In this document: positions 18,499 through 27,688 of the stretch, one piece after another | How positions within the stretch are numbered: position 1 is the stretch's first letter | Layout of the letters: every line of letters starts with the position of its first letter | Assembly (NCBI RefSeq): GCF_003182595.1 | Contig: NZ_PDNZ01000001.1 | Span: forward strand, 248,001 to 312,000 | Source: Prosthecochloris marina | GTDB lineage: Bacteria > Bacteroidota > Chlorobiia > Chlorobiales > Chlorobiaceae | Reading direction: 5' to 3' | DNA length: 64,000 nt | Translations under genes and position numbers: made by a program | The notes under the pieces: generated by a model | The model's database searches: none | Told to the model about the DNA's origin: nothing | Seen by the model: only the letters and a program-made list of their open reading frames with translations

Positions 18499-19682
18499 TA
18501 TAAGCGCTGCTTCAATATTTTTTTCATACTTTCATCATCCAGTGCAACAGGGTTGCTTTTGCTACGTGTACGCGAAACAATACCATCAATATCTTTCTCT
18601 TCAACACCGTACACCCCAAGTTTCGGAAATTTCAACTCATTTTCCCAGGCATCCAGCTTTTTCAACAAGGCAAAACAGCTTTCTTCATCATCCAGTGAAG
18701 GATCGGAGCATAGCACTCTTCCTACCTGAGCGTACTTGGCAAGAAAACGATTGGGATCGCAACCCTTTTCACGAAGCTGTACCATATTCTCCATGGTTGC
18801 CGAACCAAGCAGTGTAGCACAGAGAACTCCATGAGGAATGTCAACGAACCCGCCAATCGAGGATGCAAATCCATGAACAATACCCAGTCCGGCATTAACA
18901 AGCGCAATACCGGACATCAATGCCGCATATGCCATCCCGGACCGTGCATCAATATCCCTTGTTTCAGCCTGGCAGGCCGGGATAAATGACCTGGAAAAAC
19001 ATTCGAGACCGCTCAGAGCAACCGCATCGACATAAGGTGATCCGAAAGGTGACACAAAAGCTTCAATCAACTGCGTCAATGCATCCATACCGGAAGAAAC
19101 CGTAAGCCAGCCTGGCATATCGAGCATAAGCTTCGGATCGATAAGAACAGCTTCGGGTATAAAAGCAGGGTGACGGAGAGAGCGCTTGTAACCGCTCCAG
19201 CCAACTTTGCTGATAACAGCATTGTTGGTTGCTTCACTTCCGGTACCTGAAGTTGTCGGCACGGCGACGAACGGCACTTTCGAACCATCATGAGCTCTGT
19301 AACCGGGTAACCCCTCGATGTACAACTCTACAGGTTCTTTCTTCATAAGCATTGCCGATATTGCTTTTCCGGCGTCGATCACACTCCCGCCCCCTATCGC
19401 AACAACAACATCGATACCCGTGTTTCCATAGTCCGCAACAGCGTGGTCAACAATTTCAGGTGAAGGCTCTCCGGAAACCGTATACTGGCGGAACCAAAAA
19501 GATTCAGTCGACAAACGCTCGAGGAGAAGAGAAAAATCCTCCGACTGTCGGAAAGACTTCGCACCGGTTACAAGGAGAACCTTGCTTCCAAATTCACCGA
19601 TCAGAGCCGGAAGTTGAAACAGCTTCCCTTCACCGAAAAAAACACGAGGCTGACGAAACAAGCCAAAATCAAGCAGAGCCAC
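18498..19682 (-). CDS. Iron-containing (group III) alcohol dehydrogenase
   Basis: 394 residues. The NAD(P)-binding segment GGGSVIDAGKAIS lies near residue 100, followed by TSGTGSEATNNAVIS (about 145) typical of the Fe-ADH family. The metal-binding histidines are seen in GLGIVHGFASSIGG and IPHGVLCATLLG (about 265-290). It would oxidise or reduce short-chain alcohols and aldehydes, but the substrate is not set by sequence. The start overlaps the preceding membrane-protein gene by 14 bases, and the stop overlaps the lipoprotein start, so the three genes form a tight operon. Confidence 0.9.
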   Translation of the reverse strand: MALLDFGLFRQPRVFFGEGKLFQLPALIGEFGSKVLLVTGAKSFRQSEDFSLLLERLSTESFWFRQYTVSGEPSPEIVDHAVADYGNTGIDVVVAIGGGSVIDAGKAISAMLMKKEPVELYIEGLPGYRAHDGSKVPFVAVPTTSGTGSEATNNAVISKVGWSGYKRSLRHPAFIPEAVLIDPKLMLDMPGWLTVSSGMDALTQLIEAFVSPFGSPYVDAVALSGLECFSRSFIPACQAETRDIDARSGMAYAALMSGIALVNAGLGIVHGFASSIGGFVDIPHGVLCATLLGSATMENMVQLREKGCDPNRFLAKYAQVGRVLCSDPSLDDEESCFALLKKLDAWENELKFPKLGVYGVEEKDIDGIVSRTRSKSNPVALDDESMKKILKQRL

Positions 19683-20088
19683 TATTCTCAGAATCTACAC
19701 CTTTCACCAGAACCGGCAGCATTAAAACAACCCCAGTAATAAGCGAAACTGCACCGAAAGGAGCAACCGCTTCTGCCGCAGTCAAACCGATTCCGGCAAG
19801 ATATGCTGAACCTGAATGCAGCAGACCCCCGAGCAGAAGCCAGGAAGCAATTTTTGAGACAAGCGGCATCCTTGCGCCAAATCGATAAATCAGGTAGCCA
19901 AACAAGACATTGATCAATGCTTCCAAACCACCGTGCGAATGCGCTGCCGCAAGCATTTCACGGACAGGACTATCCATCCATAGTGGATCCTGCCCCATCA
20001 ACATATTCACCAAAAACATCCCAAGCCCGAGTGTCAAAACAAAGTAGGCCGTGCCGACAACAATGTTTTTCTTTCCTGCGATATTCAT
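19669..20088 (-). CDS. Small membrane protein of unknown function
   Basis: 139 residues with four hydrophobic helices (about 9-30, 56-72, 80-100 and 104-128). The start is clear: AAGGAGG sits about six bases before the ATG. A central 'AAHSHGGLEALINVLFGYLI' segment with a His-x-His pair recalls small membrane proteins that bind metal or haem, but I cannot name a family. It overlaps the alcohol dehydrogenase start by 14 bases and is co-transcribed with it. Confidence 0.7.
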   Translation of the reverse strand: MNIAGKKNIVVGTAYFVLTLGLGMFLVNMLMGQDPLWMDSPVREMLAAAHSHGGLEALINVLFGYLIYRFGARMPLVSKIASWLLLGGLLHSGSAYLAGIGLTAAEAVAPFGAVSLITGVVLMLPVLVKGVDSENSGSA

Positions 20089-20114
20089 AGTCCCTCCTTG
20101 ACCATTTAGGGTGT

Positions 20115-21266
20115 TTACATTGGTTTTTCACTCCATACAATCTTCCCGGTTGGATCGATATACGCTTCCTTACCTTTGAAAGTCACCTTTGCGAGTCCCT
20201 TGTGAAAACTCTCCGCACGACTGAAACGTGGCTCGATAACCATCGCACCCGATGTATCAACGTACCCCCACTTCGTAGTTTTTCGTACCGGTGCGAGCCC
20301 ACAACAGAACGGTTTGACCTCTCTGTACTCCAAAGGTACGATCTCTTTACCGCTTTTATCGATGAAGCCCCACTTAGTACCCATCGCTACGCGGGCATAT
20401 CCACCGGAAAAGTTTTCAGCCGTATCATAACGGCAGTTTACAACGCTGGCGCCTGTTGTATCGATAAAGCCCCATTTACCGTCTGATTTAACCCTGGCAC
20501 GGCTTTCGATAAAACTCCAGGCATCCTCGTAGCTGGGCTTTATAACCATTGCGCCAGTCGTGTCGATGAAGCCCCACTTATCCCCGACCTTGACTTTCGC
20601 CCTGCTTCCCCAGAAACTGTCAGCTTCTTCGTACACCGGAGGAACAACAAACCTGTTCGTTTTATCAATATACCCCCACTTTCCATCTTTTTTAACCAAA
20701 CCCAGTCCATGAGCAAAAAAATAACCGAGCTCGTATTCCGGTTCGATCACCATCCGCCCTGTTGTATCTATCGCCCCGTATTTTCCGTCAATCATCACAA
20801 AGGCCAACCCTTCGGAAAAATGATAACCGAAATCATATGCCTGACTTCCTATCCGTGCACCACTCTTTTTAATATAGATCTGCTTACCATCCACGTGAAC
20901 CCTTGCAAATCCTTTTTTGAAGGGGGTTATCTTCAGGTACTCCGGCTCGATGACATACCTGCCCGTCGAGTCTATGTAACCCCACTTTTCACCGACTCTG
21001 ACCGGAGCAAGACCATCGCGAAAGACATAAGCGATCTCGTAGCGAGGCTCTATCACCATTTCCCCGTCAGGATTGATGTACCCGAACTGTCCCCCTTCAT
21101 AGGCAACATAGAGGGACTCGGGAGGAACAGCACGTGCCTCCGCTATCCTCTGATCCACTATATTCCTGCCGTCCAGGGTACACCCCCCGACCAGAAACAC
21201 CAGTCCCGCTGACACTATCCAGCGATACAGACGATCAATGCCCTTTACCTTCTCTTCGGCCAACAC
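20115..21266 (-). CDS. WG-repeat lipoprotein
   Basis: 383 residues from a GTG. The signal peptide ends in lipobox VGGC (Cys29). The rest is a run of about thirteen WG repeats, units of roughly 24 residues carrying 'KWGYID..G..VI.P.Y' with Trp/Phe-Gly as the anchor. WG proteins are beta-repeat surfaces usually acting in protein binding. The lipobox places it on the periplasmic face of a membrane. The start lies inside the end of the DUF134 gene (32-base overlap), so expression is coupled to that regulator, and the stop is 26 bases before the small membrane protein. Confidence 0.85.
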   Translation of the reverse strand: MLAEEKVKGIDRLYRWIVSAGLVFLVGGCTLDGRNIVDQRIAEARAVPPESLYVAYEGGQFGYINPDGEMVIEPRYEIAYVFRDGLAPVRVGEKWGYIDSTGRYVIEPEYLKITPFKKGFARVHVDGKQIYIKKSGARIGSQAYDFGYHFSEGLAFVMIDGKYGAIDTTGRMVIEPEYELGYFFAHGLGLVKKDGKWGYIDKTNRFVVPPVYEEADSFWGSRAKVKVGDKWGFIDTTGAMVIKPSYEDAWSFIESRARVKSDGKWGFIDTTGASVVNCRYDTAENFSGGYARVAMGTKWGFIDKSGKEIVPLEYREVKPFCCGLAPVRKTTKWGYVDTSGAMVIEPRFSRAESFHKGLAKVTFKGKEAYIDPTGKIVWSEKPM

Positions 21267-21723
21267 CGCACCCTCCTTTTCTTATCATTGTCGCTCCACA
21301 CTCGGAACATTTCATAGAACGGCATGGAACACCAGGATTGTGCTCTGCCTCGTACCCGCATTTCGGACACAAACACAACTCCTTTTCCGCACCACCGGTT
21401 TCTTCACTTTTCATAAACACACCTCCTTCAAAGACGATTGATTTCCCGTACACAAAAGCTTCGGCAACCTTTTTATGCGCAGACTCAAGAATGCGCCCAA
21501 ACGTTTGACGGGACACATGCATTTTTTCTGCTGCTTCTGCCTGATAAAGCCTCTCGAGATCCGCCAACCTGATCGCCTCGAGCTCATCGACCGTAACGAC
21601 AACTTCTTCGAGCTGACTTCTCGGGGTATTTTGTGGCTTGAAACACCGAACTCTCGGCATATCCTCGACTCTCCGGCAACTTTTCGGCCTCCCTGCCCCT
21701 TGACGCCTCAATCTAGCAACCAT
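21235..21723 (-). CDS. DUF134-family DNA-binding protein with zinc-ribbon tail
   Basis: 162 residues. The first ~100 residues match DUF134, with 'RPKSCRRV' near the start, '[26 protein letters not shown]' and a helix-turn-helix recognition segment '[21 protein letters not shown]'. The C-terminal part has two CxxC pairs (CPKC, CSEC) plus further cysteines, which make a likely zinc or iron ribbon. DUF134 proteins resemble sigma-70 region 4 and are predicted regulators. It heads the gene set running to the 95-residue lipoprotein and may control it. A strong hairpin lies directly upstream. Confidence 0.85.
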   Translation of the reverse strand: MVARLRRQGAGRPKSCRRVEDMPRVRCFKPQNTPRSQLEEVVVTVDELEAIRLADLERLYQAEAAEKMHVSRQTFGRILESAHKKVAEAFVYGKSIVFEGGVFMKSEETGGAEKELCLCPKCGYEAEHNPGVPCRSMKCSECGATMIRKGGCGVGRREGKGH

Positions 21724-21784
21724 AACAGGATTTTTCTCTTTTGTACTTTCGATAACACCCCAAATTTAAATGAGGTAATTTAAC

Positions 21785-21818
21785 AACAACCGGCAGTTTT
21801 GCGAACATGCCGGTTGTT
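21785..21818. terminator. Strong hairpin between SLAC1 transporter and DUF134 genes
   Basis: Arms AACAACCGGCA (21785-21795) and its exact reverse complement (21808-21818) around a 12-base loop form an 11-base-pair stem. It sits 20 bases after the transporter stop on the minus strand, where a terminator would be expected. There is no long T-run after either arm, so it could instead be an operator for the DUF134 gene. Confidence 0.5.
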
Positions 21819-21838
21819 ACGCACATTCTCGTTGAAAC

Positions 21839-22855
21839 TCAATCCTCGACACAAATTTCAGCTTTTGAAATCGCATTGGCCGTCACAACGATCAGAATCA
21901 GAATAACCAAAGTCAGAACCGCAAGTTCGAACAAAACAAGATTCTTGTAGAACACACTATGCGTCATGTGAAACATCACCACTGTCGCAAGCGTCTTAGC
22001 TGCAAGCGGAAAGGAATATGCCCACCAGGAAAGAAAGAAATTGATTTTTGCGAGAATCTGAACCTTGAAAAGAATCAGAATAAACATGAAGAGTGAAAAG
22101 TAGTACAACACTCTTGCAAATCCGTCAAGTCCTGCATCATGCCCAGCAAGTCCGGCAAGCTTTACGTAGGCTATAAAAGCAATCGCAGGTGGAGCGAACA
22201 AAATGAATAGCGTGGGCAACAATCTATCAGGAATCGGTGGATGGAAAATCATTCTGTACATCACGATGGTAAACAGCGCTATCCAAAAAACAAGACCCAC
22301 AGAGAAAAAGAACCAGGAAATCTCGACAAAACCATGCGGAACACCTGCAATAGGCACAATAAGTGAACCAACTATGGGAATGAACCATCCCGGAGTCATA
22401 TGCTCTATTTTGAAATGCGTATGCCTGATCCAGATTGAAATAATGACAATGGAAGCTATAAACTGCAGGATCGCACCCGTTACCCAGAGATAGTAAGATA
22501 CCTGCATATCACGATCGAGATATGCAACACTCAGCACAAGGAATATTTTTGCAACCAGCGGAAAGAAGTTGATCTTGACCGGATGGTTGAACTCCTTGGC
22601 CAGTGTACCGGGGTGCCGCATCAACTTAGCGGCATAAGTCAGCCCAACAAAAACAAAAAGGGCGATCGTTATATACACCAGTATCGTTGCCGGTGTTTCG
22701 AGAACAGGAAGAATACCTTTTCCATCATGTCCTCCCACTTTCTGAACTGCAAGAGAAAAACCAGCCATGCCGAGAACGATAGCAAAAAACGTTATATGGA
22801 AATTTTGCAACCGAAGGCTCTTTTCCTCTGCAGCTGTCACTGCATTGTTGCTCAT
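21839..22855 (-). CDS. SLAC1/TehA (TDT) family membrane transporter
   Basis: 338 residues with about ten hydrophobic helices and a short cytosolic N-terminus. The opening 'LQNFHITFFAIVLGMAGFSLA' and the mid-protein 'MTPGWFIPIVGSLIVPIAG' are typical of the SLAC1/TehA/TDT fold, which forms a gated channel for small anions or, in some members, tellurite or C4-dicarboxylates. The ion carried cannot be told from sequence. The gene stands alone on the minus strand, with 33 bases between its start and the OsmC stop, so it is probably expressed from the OsmC promoter. Confidence 0.85.
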   Translation of the reverse strand: MSNNAVTAAEEKSLRLQNFHITFFAIVLGMAGFSLAVQKVGGHDGKGILPVLETPATILVYITIALFVFVGLTYAAKLMRHPGTLAKEFNHPVKINFFPLVAKIFLVLSVAYLDRDMQVSYYLWVTGAILQFIASIVIISIWIRHTHFKIEHMTPGWFIPIVGSLIVPIAGVPHGFVEISWFFFSVGLVFWIALFTIVMYRMIFHPPIPDRLLPTLFILFAPPAIAFIAYVKLAGLAGHDAGLDGFARVLYYFSLFMFILILFKVQILAKINFFLSWWAYSFPLAAKTLATVVMFHMTHSVFYKNLVLFELAVLTLVILILIVVTANAISKAEICVED

Positions 22856-22888
22856 ATCGTCTTTATTTGATTTTAAGGTTGAAAAATA

Positions 22889-23296
22889 TTACTCATCGAC
22901 TACGTTGGTCACAACTTCAAAATCCGGCGCTTCCTGAATATGCTTTTTCACCGCGCAGAGATTAGCGGCCTTTACCAGAGCATCGTGATATTTCCGGGGA
23001 AAATCTTCCGGAACCTGGATTTCCAAAGAGATTTTCTCGATCCCCTTACCACCTTCCTTCTTATGCTGCTTCTGCACAATACGGATATTGTCCGTTGGAA
23101 TGTTTCTCTGCTCACAGAATGAGTAGACATACACGCCGGCACAGGTTCCTATCGAAGCGAGAAAAAGCATGAACGGTTCCGGCGCCGTCCCCTCTCCTCC
23201 GTTCCTCTCTGACTGGTCGGTTTCAATCGTAAAACCGCGATATGCCGCGTTCACTTTTTTACCGCCACCGGAAGTTATAATCATGGTGTTATGCAT
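22889..23296 (-). CDS. OsmC/Ohr-family protein
   Basis: 135 residues when started at the ATG at 23296, which has AAGGAG eight bases upstream. The frame is open much further upstream but that part lies in a structured leader. It shows the OsmC pattern: the N-terminal strand pair ending 'AAYRGFTIETDQ', then 'GEGTAPEPFMLFLASIGTCAGVYVYSFCEQRN' with the first redox-type Cys and the second Cys in FCEQ, and the final 'CAVKKHI' strand-helix. Classical OsmC/Ohr enzymes are thiol peroxidases. The cysteine spacing here differs from Ohr, so peroxidase activity is uncertain. Confidence 0.8.
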   Translation of the reverse strand: MHNTMIITSGGGKKVNAAYRGFTIETDQSERNGGEGTAPEPFMLFLASIGTCAGVYVYSFCEQRNIPTDNIRIVQKQHKKEGGKGIEKISLEIQVPEDFPRKYHDALVKAANLCAVKKHIQEAPDFEVVTNVVDE

Positions 23297-23785
23297 GACA
23301 GTTGCTCCTTTTTCCTGATTAGTATAAAAGATAAAAGGCCCCTCTATTAATTTGCTTCGCACCATGATCACTTTGTTGTTCGGCACTCGAAACCCTCATG
23401 TACTTGTGTACATCCCGGTTTCTCTGGCTCCGTTCGCCTCGTACTCATAACGCTCGCGACAATGTATAGAGATGCCCTAAAGTTATTTGCGCCTCATATA
23501 TTCCTGCATGAATATGCACTATTTTAACTGAAAAACAAGAGCGCATGATACACCTTACCAGAGCAGCAGCACAACAAAAGCAATTATAAGCATATGCCCG
23601 ATATTTCGCAACAGGAAAAAACAAAATCATAAAAAAACGGATCCGTAATCTAATCGGCATGCCGGCGCCTCATGCAATAATAGCAGCCGTCATATGATTT
23701 TCACTTGCCGACAGATCATACAAAGGGCAGAAAGCCCTGGTGGACTCATGCATTTTCGACAGCTGCCGGCAATCAGGAGGGTGCA
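23297..23785. other. Intergenic region with structured OsmC leader
   Basis: About 490 bases. The part next to osmC (to about 23460) holds the hairpin at 23389-23422 followed by a stretch that stays open in the osmC frame. The rest is A+T-rich without clear signals until the ribosome site of the small plus-strand ORF at 23786. Confidence 0.5.
23389..23422 (-). promoter_or_regulatory. Two-tier hairpin in the osmC leader
   Basis: An outer pair GAAACC/GGTTTC (23389-23394 and 23417-23422) and an inner pair ATGTAC/GTACAT (23398-23403 and 23408-23413) are separated by a symmetrical three-base internal loop and closed by a TTGT tetraloop. If transcribed with osmC it would lie about 95 bases before the start codon. 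It may be a leader control element or part of a dispersed intergenic repeat. Confidence 0.4.
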
Positions 23786-23953
23786 ATGCATGATGAGAAA
23801 CGGATAACCATTGAAAAATTCATGAAACAGCTGTACAGCCTTTTTTGCAAAAGCCCTATGGCTACCGCCCCACATAAGCAAACCTACATTACAACACTCG
23901 TATTGAGAATTGCCCTACTGACGCTATCCAGGAAAATTAAAAACGGGACATGA
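23786..23953 (+). CDS. Possible 55-residue small protein
   Basis: An ATG at 23786 has a perfect AGGAGG five bases upstream. The product (starting MHDEKRITIEKFMKQL) is basic, with an amphipathic first helix and a hydrophobic C-terminal stretch around LVLRIALLTL. It overlaps the 3' end of cobS on the other strand by 17 bases. No family is recognised. The strong ribosome site is the main support; it may be a genuine small protein or a chance frame. Confidence 0.4.
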   Translation: MHDEKRITIEKFMKQLYSLFCKSPMATAPHKQTYITTLVLRIALLTLSRKIKNGT

Positions 23954-24686
23954 AAAACAATGCACCTGCACCCCACACCAACGCTTCGGTGATTTCGCTC
24001 GAAGCACCGAGAACATCACCGGTAACTCCCTGAATTTTTTTTAGACTGAGAAAACCGCTGAGACCTGCGCTCACAGATGCAACAAGCAAGGCAAAGCCAA
24101 AGGGTAGAAGCATACCGTCAAAAAGAACGAAAAGAACGATAACGGAGACGGAGACGGAAGAAACCAAATGCGGTAAACCGGCACCTTCGACAAAGCCTGA
24201 AGCCGTTCCACCTTCACTACGTGCATATGGAAGAGATGACGCAAGCAATACCTGAGACAAACGGGCGAGCACAATTCCGGATACAACCCAGTCATACAAA
24301 CCGAGAGAAAGAAGTTTGACAAGAATAACCCACTTGAAGATAAAAAGCAGGACAAGCGCCAGAGCACCGAACGAACCGACTGCCGAATCTTTCATGATGC
24401 GCAGACGCCTCTCCACACTTCCCCCACCGAAAAAACCGTCAGCGACATCGGCAAAACCGTCGACATGAATCCCTCTCGTCGACAAAACACCGGCAAGCAA
24501 CACTCCAGCCGCTGCAAATTCACTCCAGCCAAAAACCATTAACAGATAACCTACCCCCGCCTGGATCAGCCCAAGCAAAAGACCAACAACGGGAAACCAG
24601 TGAAAAGCGTTACAGAAACGAGTCGCCTCTTTTCCCGGTACAGGCAGCACCGTCAACGTGCGCAATGCAGTTACCAGACCTCTCAA
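23937..24686 (-). CDS. cobS: Adenosylcobinamide-GDP ribazoletransferase (cobalamin synthase) CobS
   Basis: 249 residues, integral membrane. It joins AdoCbi-GDP to alpha-ribazole (or its 5'-phosphate), the last step of nucleotide-loop assembly. Family features: N-terminal 'LRTLTVLPVPG', the 'RGIHVDGFADVADGFFGG' motif with conserved acidic residues (about 70-90), 'RIMKDSAVGSFG' (about 100-112), and several hydrophobic helices. The start appears to be a TTG overlapping the hydrolase stop (TTGA). It is the last gene of the cobU-cobT-hydrolase-cobS series. Confidence 0.9.
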   Translation of the reverse strand: MRGLVTALRTLTVLPVPGKEATRFCNAFHWFPVVGLLLGLIQAGVGYLLMVFGWSEFAAAGVLLAGVLSTRGIHVDGFADVADGFFGGGSVERRLRIMKDSAVGSFGALALVLLFIFKWVILVKLLSLGLYDWVVSGIVLARLSQVLLASSLPYARSEGGTASGFVEGAGLPHLVSSVSVSVIVLFVLFDGMLLPFGFALLVASVSAGLSGFLSLKKIQGVTGDVLGASSEITEALVWGAGALFFMSRF

Positions 24687-25576
24687 AGCATCTTCATTGA
24701 TTTTTCCAGAAACAACATAACAGCAGCGACAAACGCTTCAGGAACCTCTTCCTGAGGAAGATGACCGCAATTGGGAATAACCTCGAGTTCCGCCCCGGGA
24801 ATCTCTCTGGCCAACTTGAAACTTTCTTCTGTTTTGACGGTCAGATCGTGTTCACCGGTTATCACCAAAGAAGGAACCTCGAGGTTACCGAGTTTTTTTT
24901 CAAGACCAAGGTGATGTGTTTCAAGAAAAAGCTCCCAGAAAGCTCTCGACCAGTCTCCGATCATAAGGTCCTTCCTGAAGGCTGCCAGCGTTTCGTCGCT
25001 CAACAAGGCCTTGTTATACCAAAAACCACGAATATTCCTGTCGTACAGTTTGGTTATAAGAAACTTCATGAGCCTTGAAAATACAGGGCTCATGCCTGTA
25101 AGCAGCGGTTTCAAGAAAGCCGGTACTTCACTGGTGGCATACCCGCTGTACACCATTGCACCAACAAGCACAAGCCCCTGTACCTGCCGAGGGTGCCGCA
25201 AGGCCACCAGCAAGGCCAGTGTCCCCCCGGTTGAATTACCGACAAGAATCGCCTTTTCATGGCCAACCTCTTCGATGAGCCTTACAACCAGATCACTTTG
25301 AGCTTCCGGTGAATAGCGAACATCGTTTTCCGGTGAAGGAACCGGGCGTGAAGTCAACCCGAAAGCCGGGCGGTCGAAAACCAGTACTGTTGTCTTCTCC
25401 GAAAGAGGAGCGACAACATCACGCCATGAACGAACACTGAGAAAACTCCCATGAAGGAGTACAATCAAAGGCTCTCCTTTTCCGAAAACCTTGTAATGAA
25501 CCCTGAAACCTCCGGATTCGAAAAAGCGGCTGTCGGAATCAGCATATTTTTTCTGGAATTGCAGAAATGCATTCAT
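24683..25576 (-). CDS. Alpha/beta-hydrolase within the cobamide lower-ligand operon
   Basis: 297 residues of the alpha/beta-hydrolase fold. The oxyanion motif 'LLHGSFLSVRSWRDV' lies near residue 40; the nucleophile elbow GNSTGG with Ser near residue 118; the acid in 'ITGEHDLTV' near 238; and the catalytic His in 'NCGHLPQEE' near 266. All three triad residues are present, so it should be an active esterase, lipase or C-C hydrolase. It lies 18 bases after cobT and overlaps cobS by four bases. This tight coupling suggests a role in cobamide metabolism, but no reaction can be assigned. Confidence 0.85.
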   Translation of the reverse strand: MNAFLQFQKKYADSDSRFFESGGFRVHYKVFGKGEPLIVLLHGSFLSVRSWRDVVAPLSEKTTVLVFDRPAFGLTSRPVPSPENDVRYSPEAQSDLVVRLIEEVGHEKAILVGNSTGGTLALLVALRHPRQVQGLVLVGAMVYSGYATSEVPAFLKPLLTGMSPVFSRLMKFLITKLYDRNIRGFWYNKALLSDETLAAFRKDLMIGDWSRAFWELFLETHHLGLEKKLGNLEVPSLVITGEHDLTVKTEESFKLAREIPGAELEVIPNCGHLPQEEVPEAFVAAVMLFLEKSMKML

Positions 25577-25594
25577 GAGCGTAGATATCAGGCT

Positions 25595-26662
25595 CTATTG
25601 ACGTTCCGAAACGTTGGCCCCACTAAAGGTAGCCATTTCATTGTAAATCTTTATCGCCCCCTCGATGACCTGCATGGCGAGCACCGCCCCGGTTCCTTCT
25701 CCAAGACGCAGATCAAGATCGAGAATAGGCTTGGCCCCGAGCTTGTTCATTATGATTTTGTGCCCCTGTTCATTGGACAAATGGCTGAAAAAAAGATAAT
25801 CACTCACTTGACATGAAAGCTTCATCGCCGCAACTGCACCGGCCGATGAAATAAACCCGTCGACAACCACAGGCATCCCGACCGATGCCGCCCCGAGAAT
25901 AAGACCGCAGATACCAGCGATCTCAAATCCGCCAAGAGACGCAAGCGTTTCCAAAGGGGTGCTGAGTGATCCTCGGTTGGTTTCAATGGCACGTTTGATG
26001 ACCGAAATCTTATGCTCGAGCATCGAGTCGTCAATCCCGGTACCACGACCGGTAATGGATTCTACAGGAAGATCAAGCAGGACAGCGAACAGAGCTGCAG
26101 CGGAAGTGGTATTGGCTATGCCCATTTCTCCTGTAGCAAGCAGATGGTACCCATCCGCATAAGCCTCTTTTGCAAGATCAATTCCGACCATAACCGCCTG
26201 CAGAGCTTCATCGACAGTCATGGCAGCTCCCTCTGCCATATTTGCAGAGGCTTTTCGAACCTTGCACTTTCTTAGGCCGGGATGGTCCGGAAAATCATGG
26301 TTCACACCAATATCGACCATATCAAGTCCAGCTCCGGCATGCCGCGTAAGGACATTGATCGCCGCCCCGCCGTTCAACATGTTATACACCATCTGCGGGG
26401 TTACTTCAGCCGGAAAAGCCGAGACACCTTCCACGGCCACACCATGATCTGCCGCAAAGCAAAAAACTTTCTTCTTTTTCAGTATCGGACAATCGGAACC
26501 CGTTGCAAGAACATACTTCATCGCAATCTCCTCCAGACGCCCAAGACTACCTTTTGGCTTGGTGAGATCGTCAAGGTGTGCCTGAATTGGTCCCCTCAAT
26601 GAATTATCAACCGGCTTGATATTGCCGAGAACCTCTTGTAACTGATCGTACATATACTCCAC
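25595..26662 (-). CDS. cobT: Nicotinate-nucleotide:dimethylbenzimidazole phosphoribosyltransferase CobT
   Basis: 355 residues, matching the family length. It activates the lower-ligand base by transferring phosphoribose from NaMN, giving alpha-ribazole phosphate. Visible motifs: '[13 protein letters not shown]' near residue 35, '[16 protein letters not shown]' near 68, '[14 protein letters not shown]' near 178, and 'RLGEGTGA' with the catalytic Glu at about 322. The start may be GTG 26662 or the ATG at 26653 with GGAG just before. Lower-base specificity (DMB, phenolics or adenine) cannot be read from this. Confidence 0.92.
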   Translation of the reverse strand: MEYMYDQLQEVLGNIKPVDNSLRGPIQAHLDDLTKPKGSLGRLEEIAMKYVLATGSDCPILKKKKVFCFAADHGVAVEGVSAFPAEVTPQMVYNMLNGGAAINVLTRHAGAGLDMVDIGVNHDFPDHPGLRKCKVRKASANMAEGAAMTVDEALQAVMVGIDLAKEAYADGYHLLATGEMGIANTTSAAALFAVLLDLPVESITGRGTGIDDSMLEHKISVIKRAIETNRGSLSTPLETLASLGGFEIAGICGLILGAASVGMPVVVDGFISSAGAVAAMKLSCQVSDYLFFSHLSNEQGHKIIMNKLGAKPILDLDLRLGEGTGAVLAMQVIEGAIKIYNEMATFSGANVSERQ

Positions 26663-26799
26663 TGTTCGTTATTATTATAAGAAAGAATGAATAGCCGCCG
26701 CCTCATATACATTTATGTCAGGACTTCATAGAGCGGTTCCGGAGATCCCTATTCCCTACGACCTCTTTCCTAAACCCTAAACCCCATTACCCAAGAGCC

Positions 26800-27315
26800 T
26801 TACTTCAACTTTACCGGCAAACCGCTACAGAGCAACCATGCCTCGGTTGAAGCACCAGCCACTTTCTGGTTGATGGTGCCGGCTATATCACGAAATTTCC
26901 GCGCCATTGCATTTTCAGGCACGATCCCCATCCCTATTTCATTGGATACGAGAATAACATTACAAGGAGGATTTTGCAAAACAGCAAGCAAACGATCGAC
27001 ATGATTCATGATTATTTCATCCGACCCGAGCTTATACAAAAGGTTTCCTGCCCATACAGTCAAGCAGTCGACAATTACAACATCGATCGACGACGGTATA
27101 ACACGCAAGGTTGCATCTATATCGACCGGTTCTTCAAAGGTTTCAAACCGATCGCCCCTCTCCTCGCGATGTTTATCGATGCGCGCAGCCATCTCTTCAT
27201 CAAAAGGTTCGGCTGTAGCGAGAAACGCTTTCTCAGCATATCGTTCTGCGCGTTTCAGAGCAAATGAACTTTTACCGCTTCTCGCACCACCCGTAAGAAA
27301 AACAACATCAGCCAT
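26800..27315 (-). CDS. cobU: Adenosylcobinamide kinase / AdoCbi-P guanylyltransferase CobU
   Basis: 171 residues, full family length. P-loop GGARSGKS is at residues 9-16; the guanylylated His is expected at residue 49 in DKHREER; 'VVIVDCLTVWAGNLL' forms the Walker B region and 'VSNEIGMGIVP' is the family motif near 125. It phosphorylates cobinamide and then attaches GMP. About 137 bases separate it from cobT; it is probably the first gene of the minus-strand lower-ligand operon. No B12 riboswitch is seen upstream of it. Confidence 0.92.
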   Translation of the reverse strand: MADVVFLTGGARSGKSSFALKRAERYAEKAFLATAEPFDEEMAARIDKHREERGDRFETFEEPVDIDATLRVIPSSIDVVIVDCLTVWAGNLLYKLGSDEIIMNHVDRLLAVLQNPPCNVILVSNEIGMGIVPENAMARKFRDIAGTINQKVAGASTEAWLLCSGLPVKLK

Positions 27316-27613
27316 AGCGAAACGAATTTTATATCAAAATGAAAAAAAGTCTCTCATCAATACGTTCCTCGAAATAACCATACTTGTAATTAAAAAAAAC
27401 AGAACCCCATAACAGCATAGACAAAAAACTTCACCTTTCGCTCCGAATTGAGACCGTATTCTCAAAACGAAACCTCTTCCGACTCAAAACAAAACAGTCT
27501 TACGCTAAAAATAACGCCCCAGACAAAACCAAACGTGAGCCAAATTCACCACATCAACCAGAAACATCAAATCAGAAAAAGCTCCAAAGCATTTAAAAAA
27601 AATATCATATAGC

Positions 27614-27631
27614 AGAGAATTTGCATTCTCT
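27614..27631 (+). promoter_or_regulatory. Palindrome, possible activator site
   Basis: AGAGAAT-TTGC-ATTCTCT is a perfect 7+7 dyad with a four-base centre. It lies about 45 bases upstream of the sigma-54-like promoter, closer than most enhancer sites but a plausible place for a regulator. Confidence 0.4.
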
Positions 27632-27672
27632 TCATATAATAAACATATCCACTTTGCCTGATAACAAAAACA

Positions 27673-27688
27673 CGGCACAATATTTGCA
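27673..27688 (+). promoter_or_regulatory. Candidate sigma-54 (RpoN) promoter of first pilus operon
   Basis: CGGCAC-aatat-TTGCA matches the -24/-12 consensus TGGCAC-N5-TTGCA at ten of eleven positions, with the invariant GG (27674-27675) and GC (27686-27687) ten bases apart. Transcription would start near 27700, about 72 bases before the TTG start codon of the first subunit gene. Confidence 0.5.
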
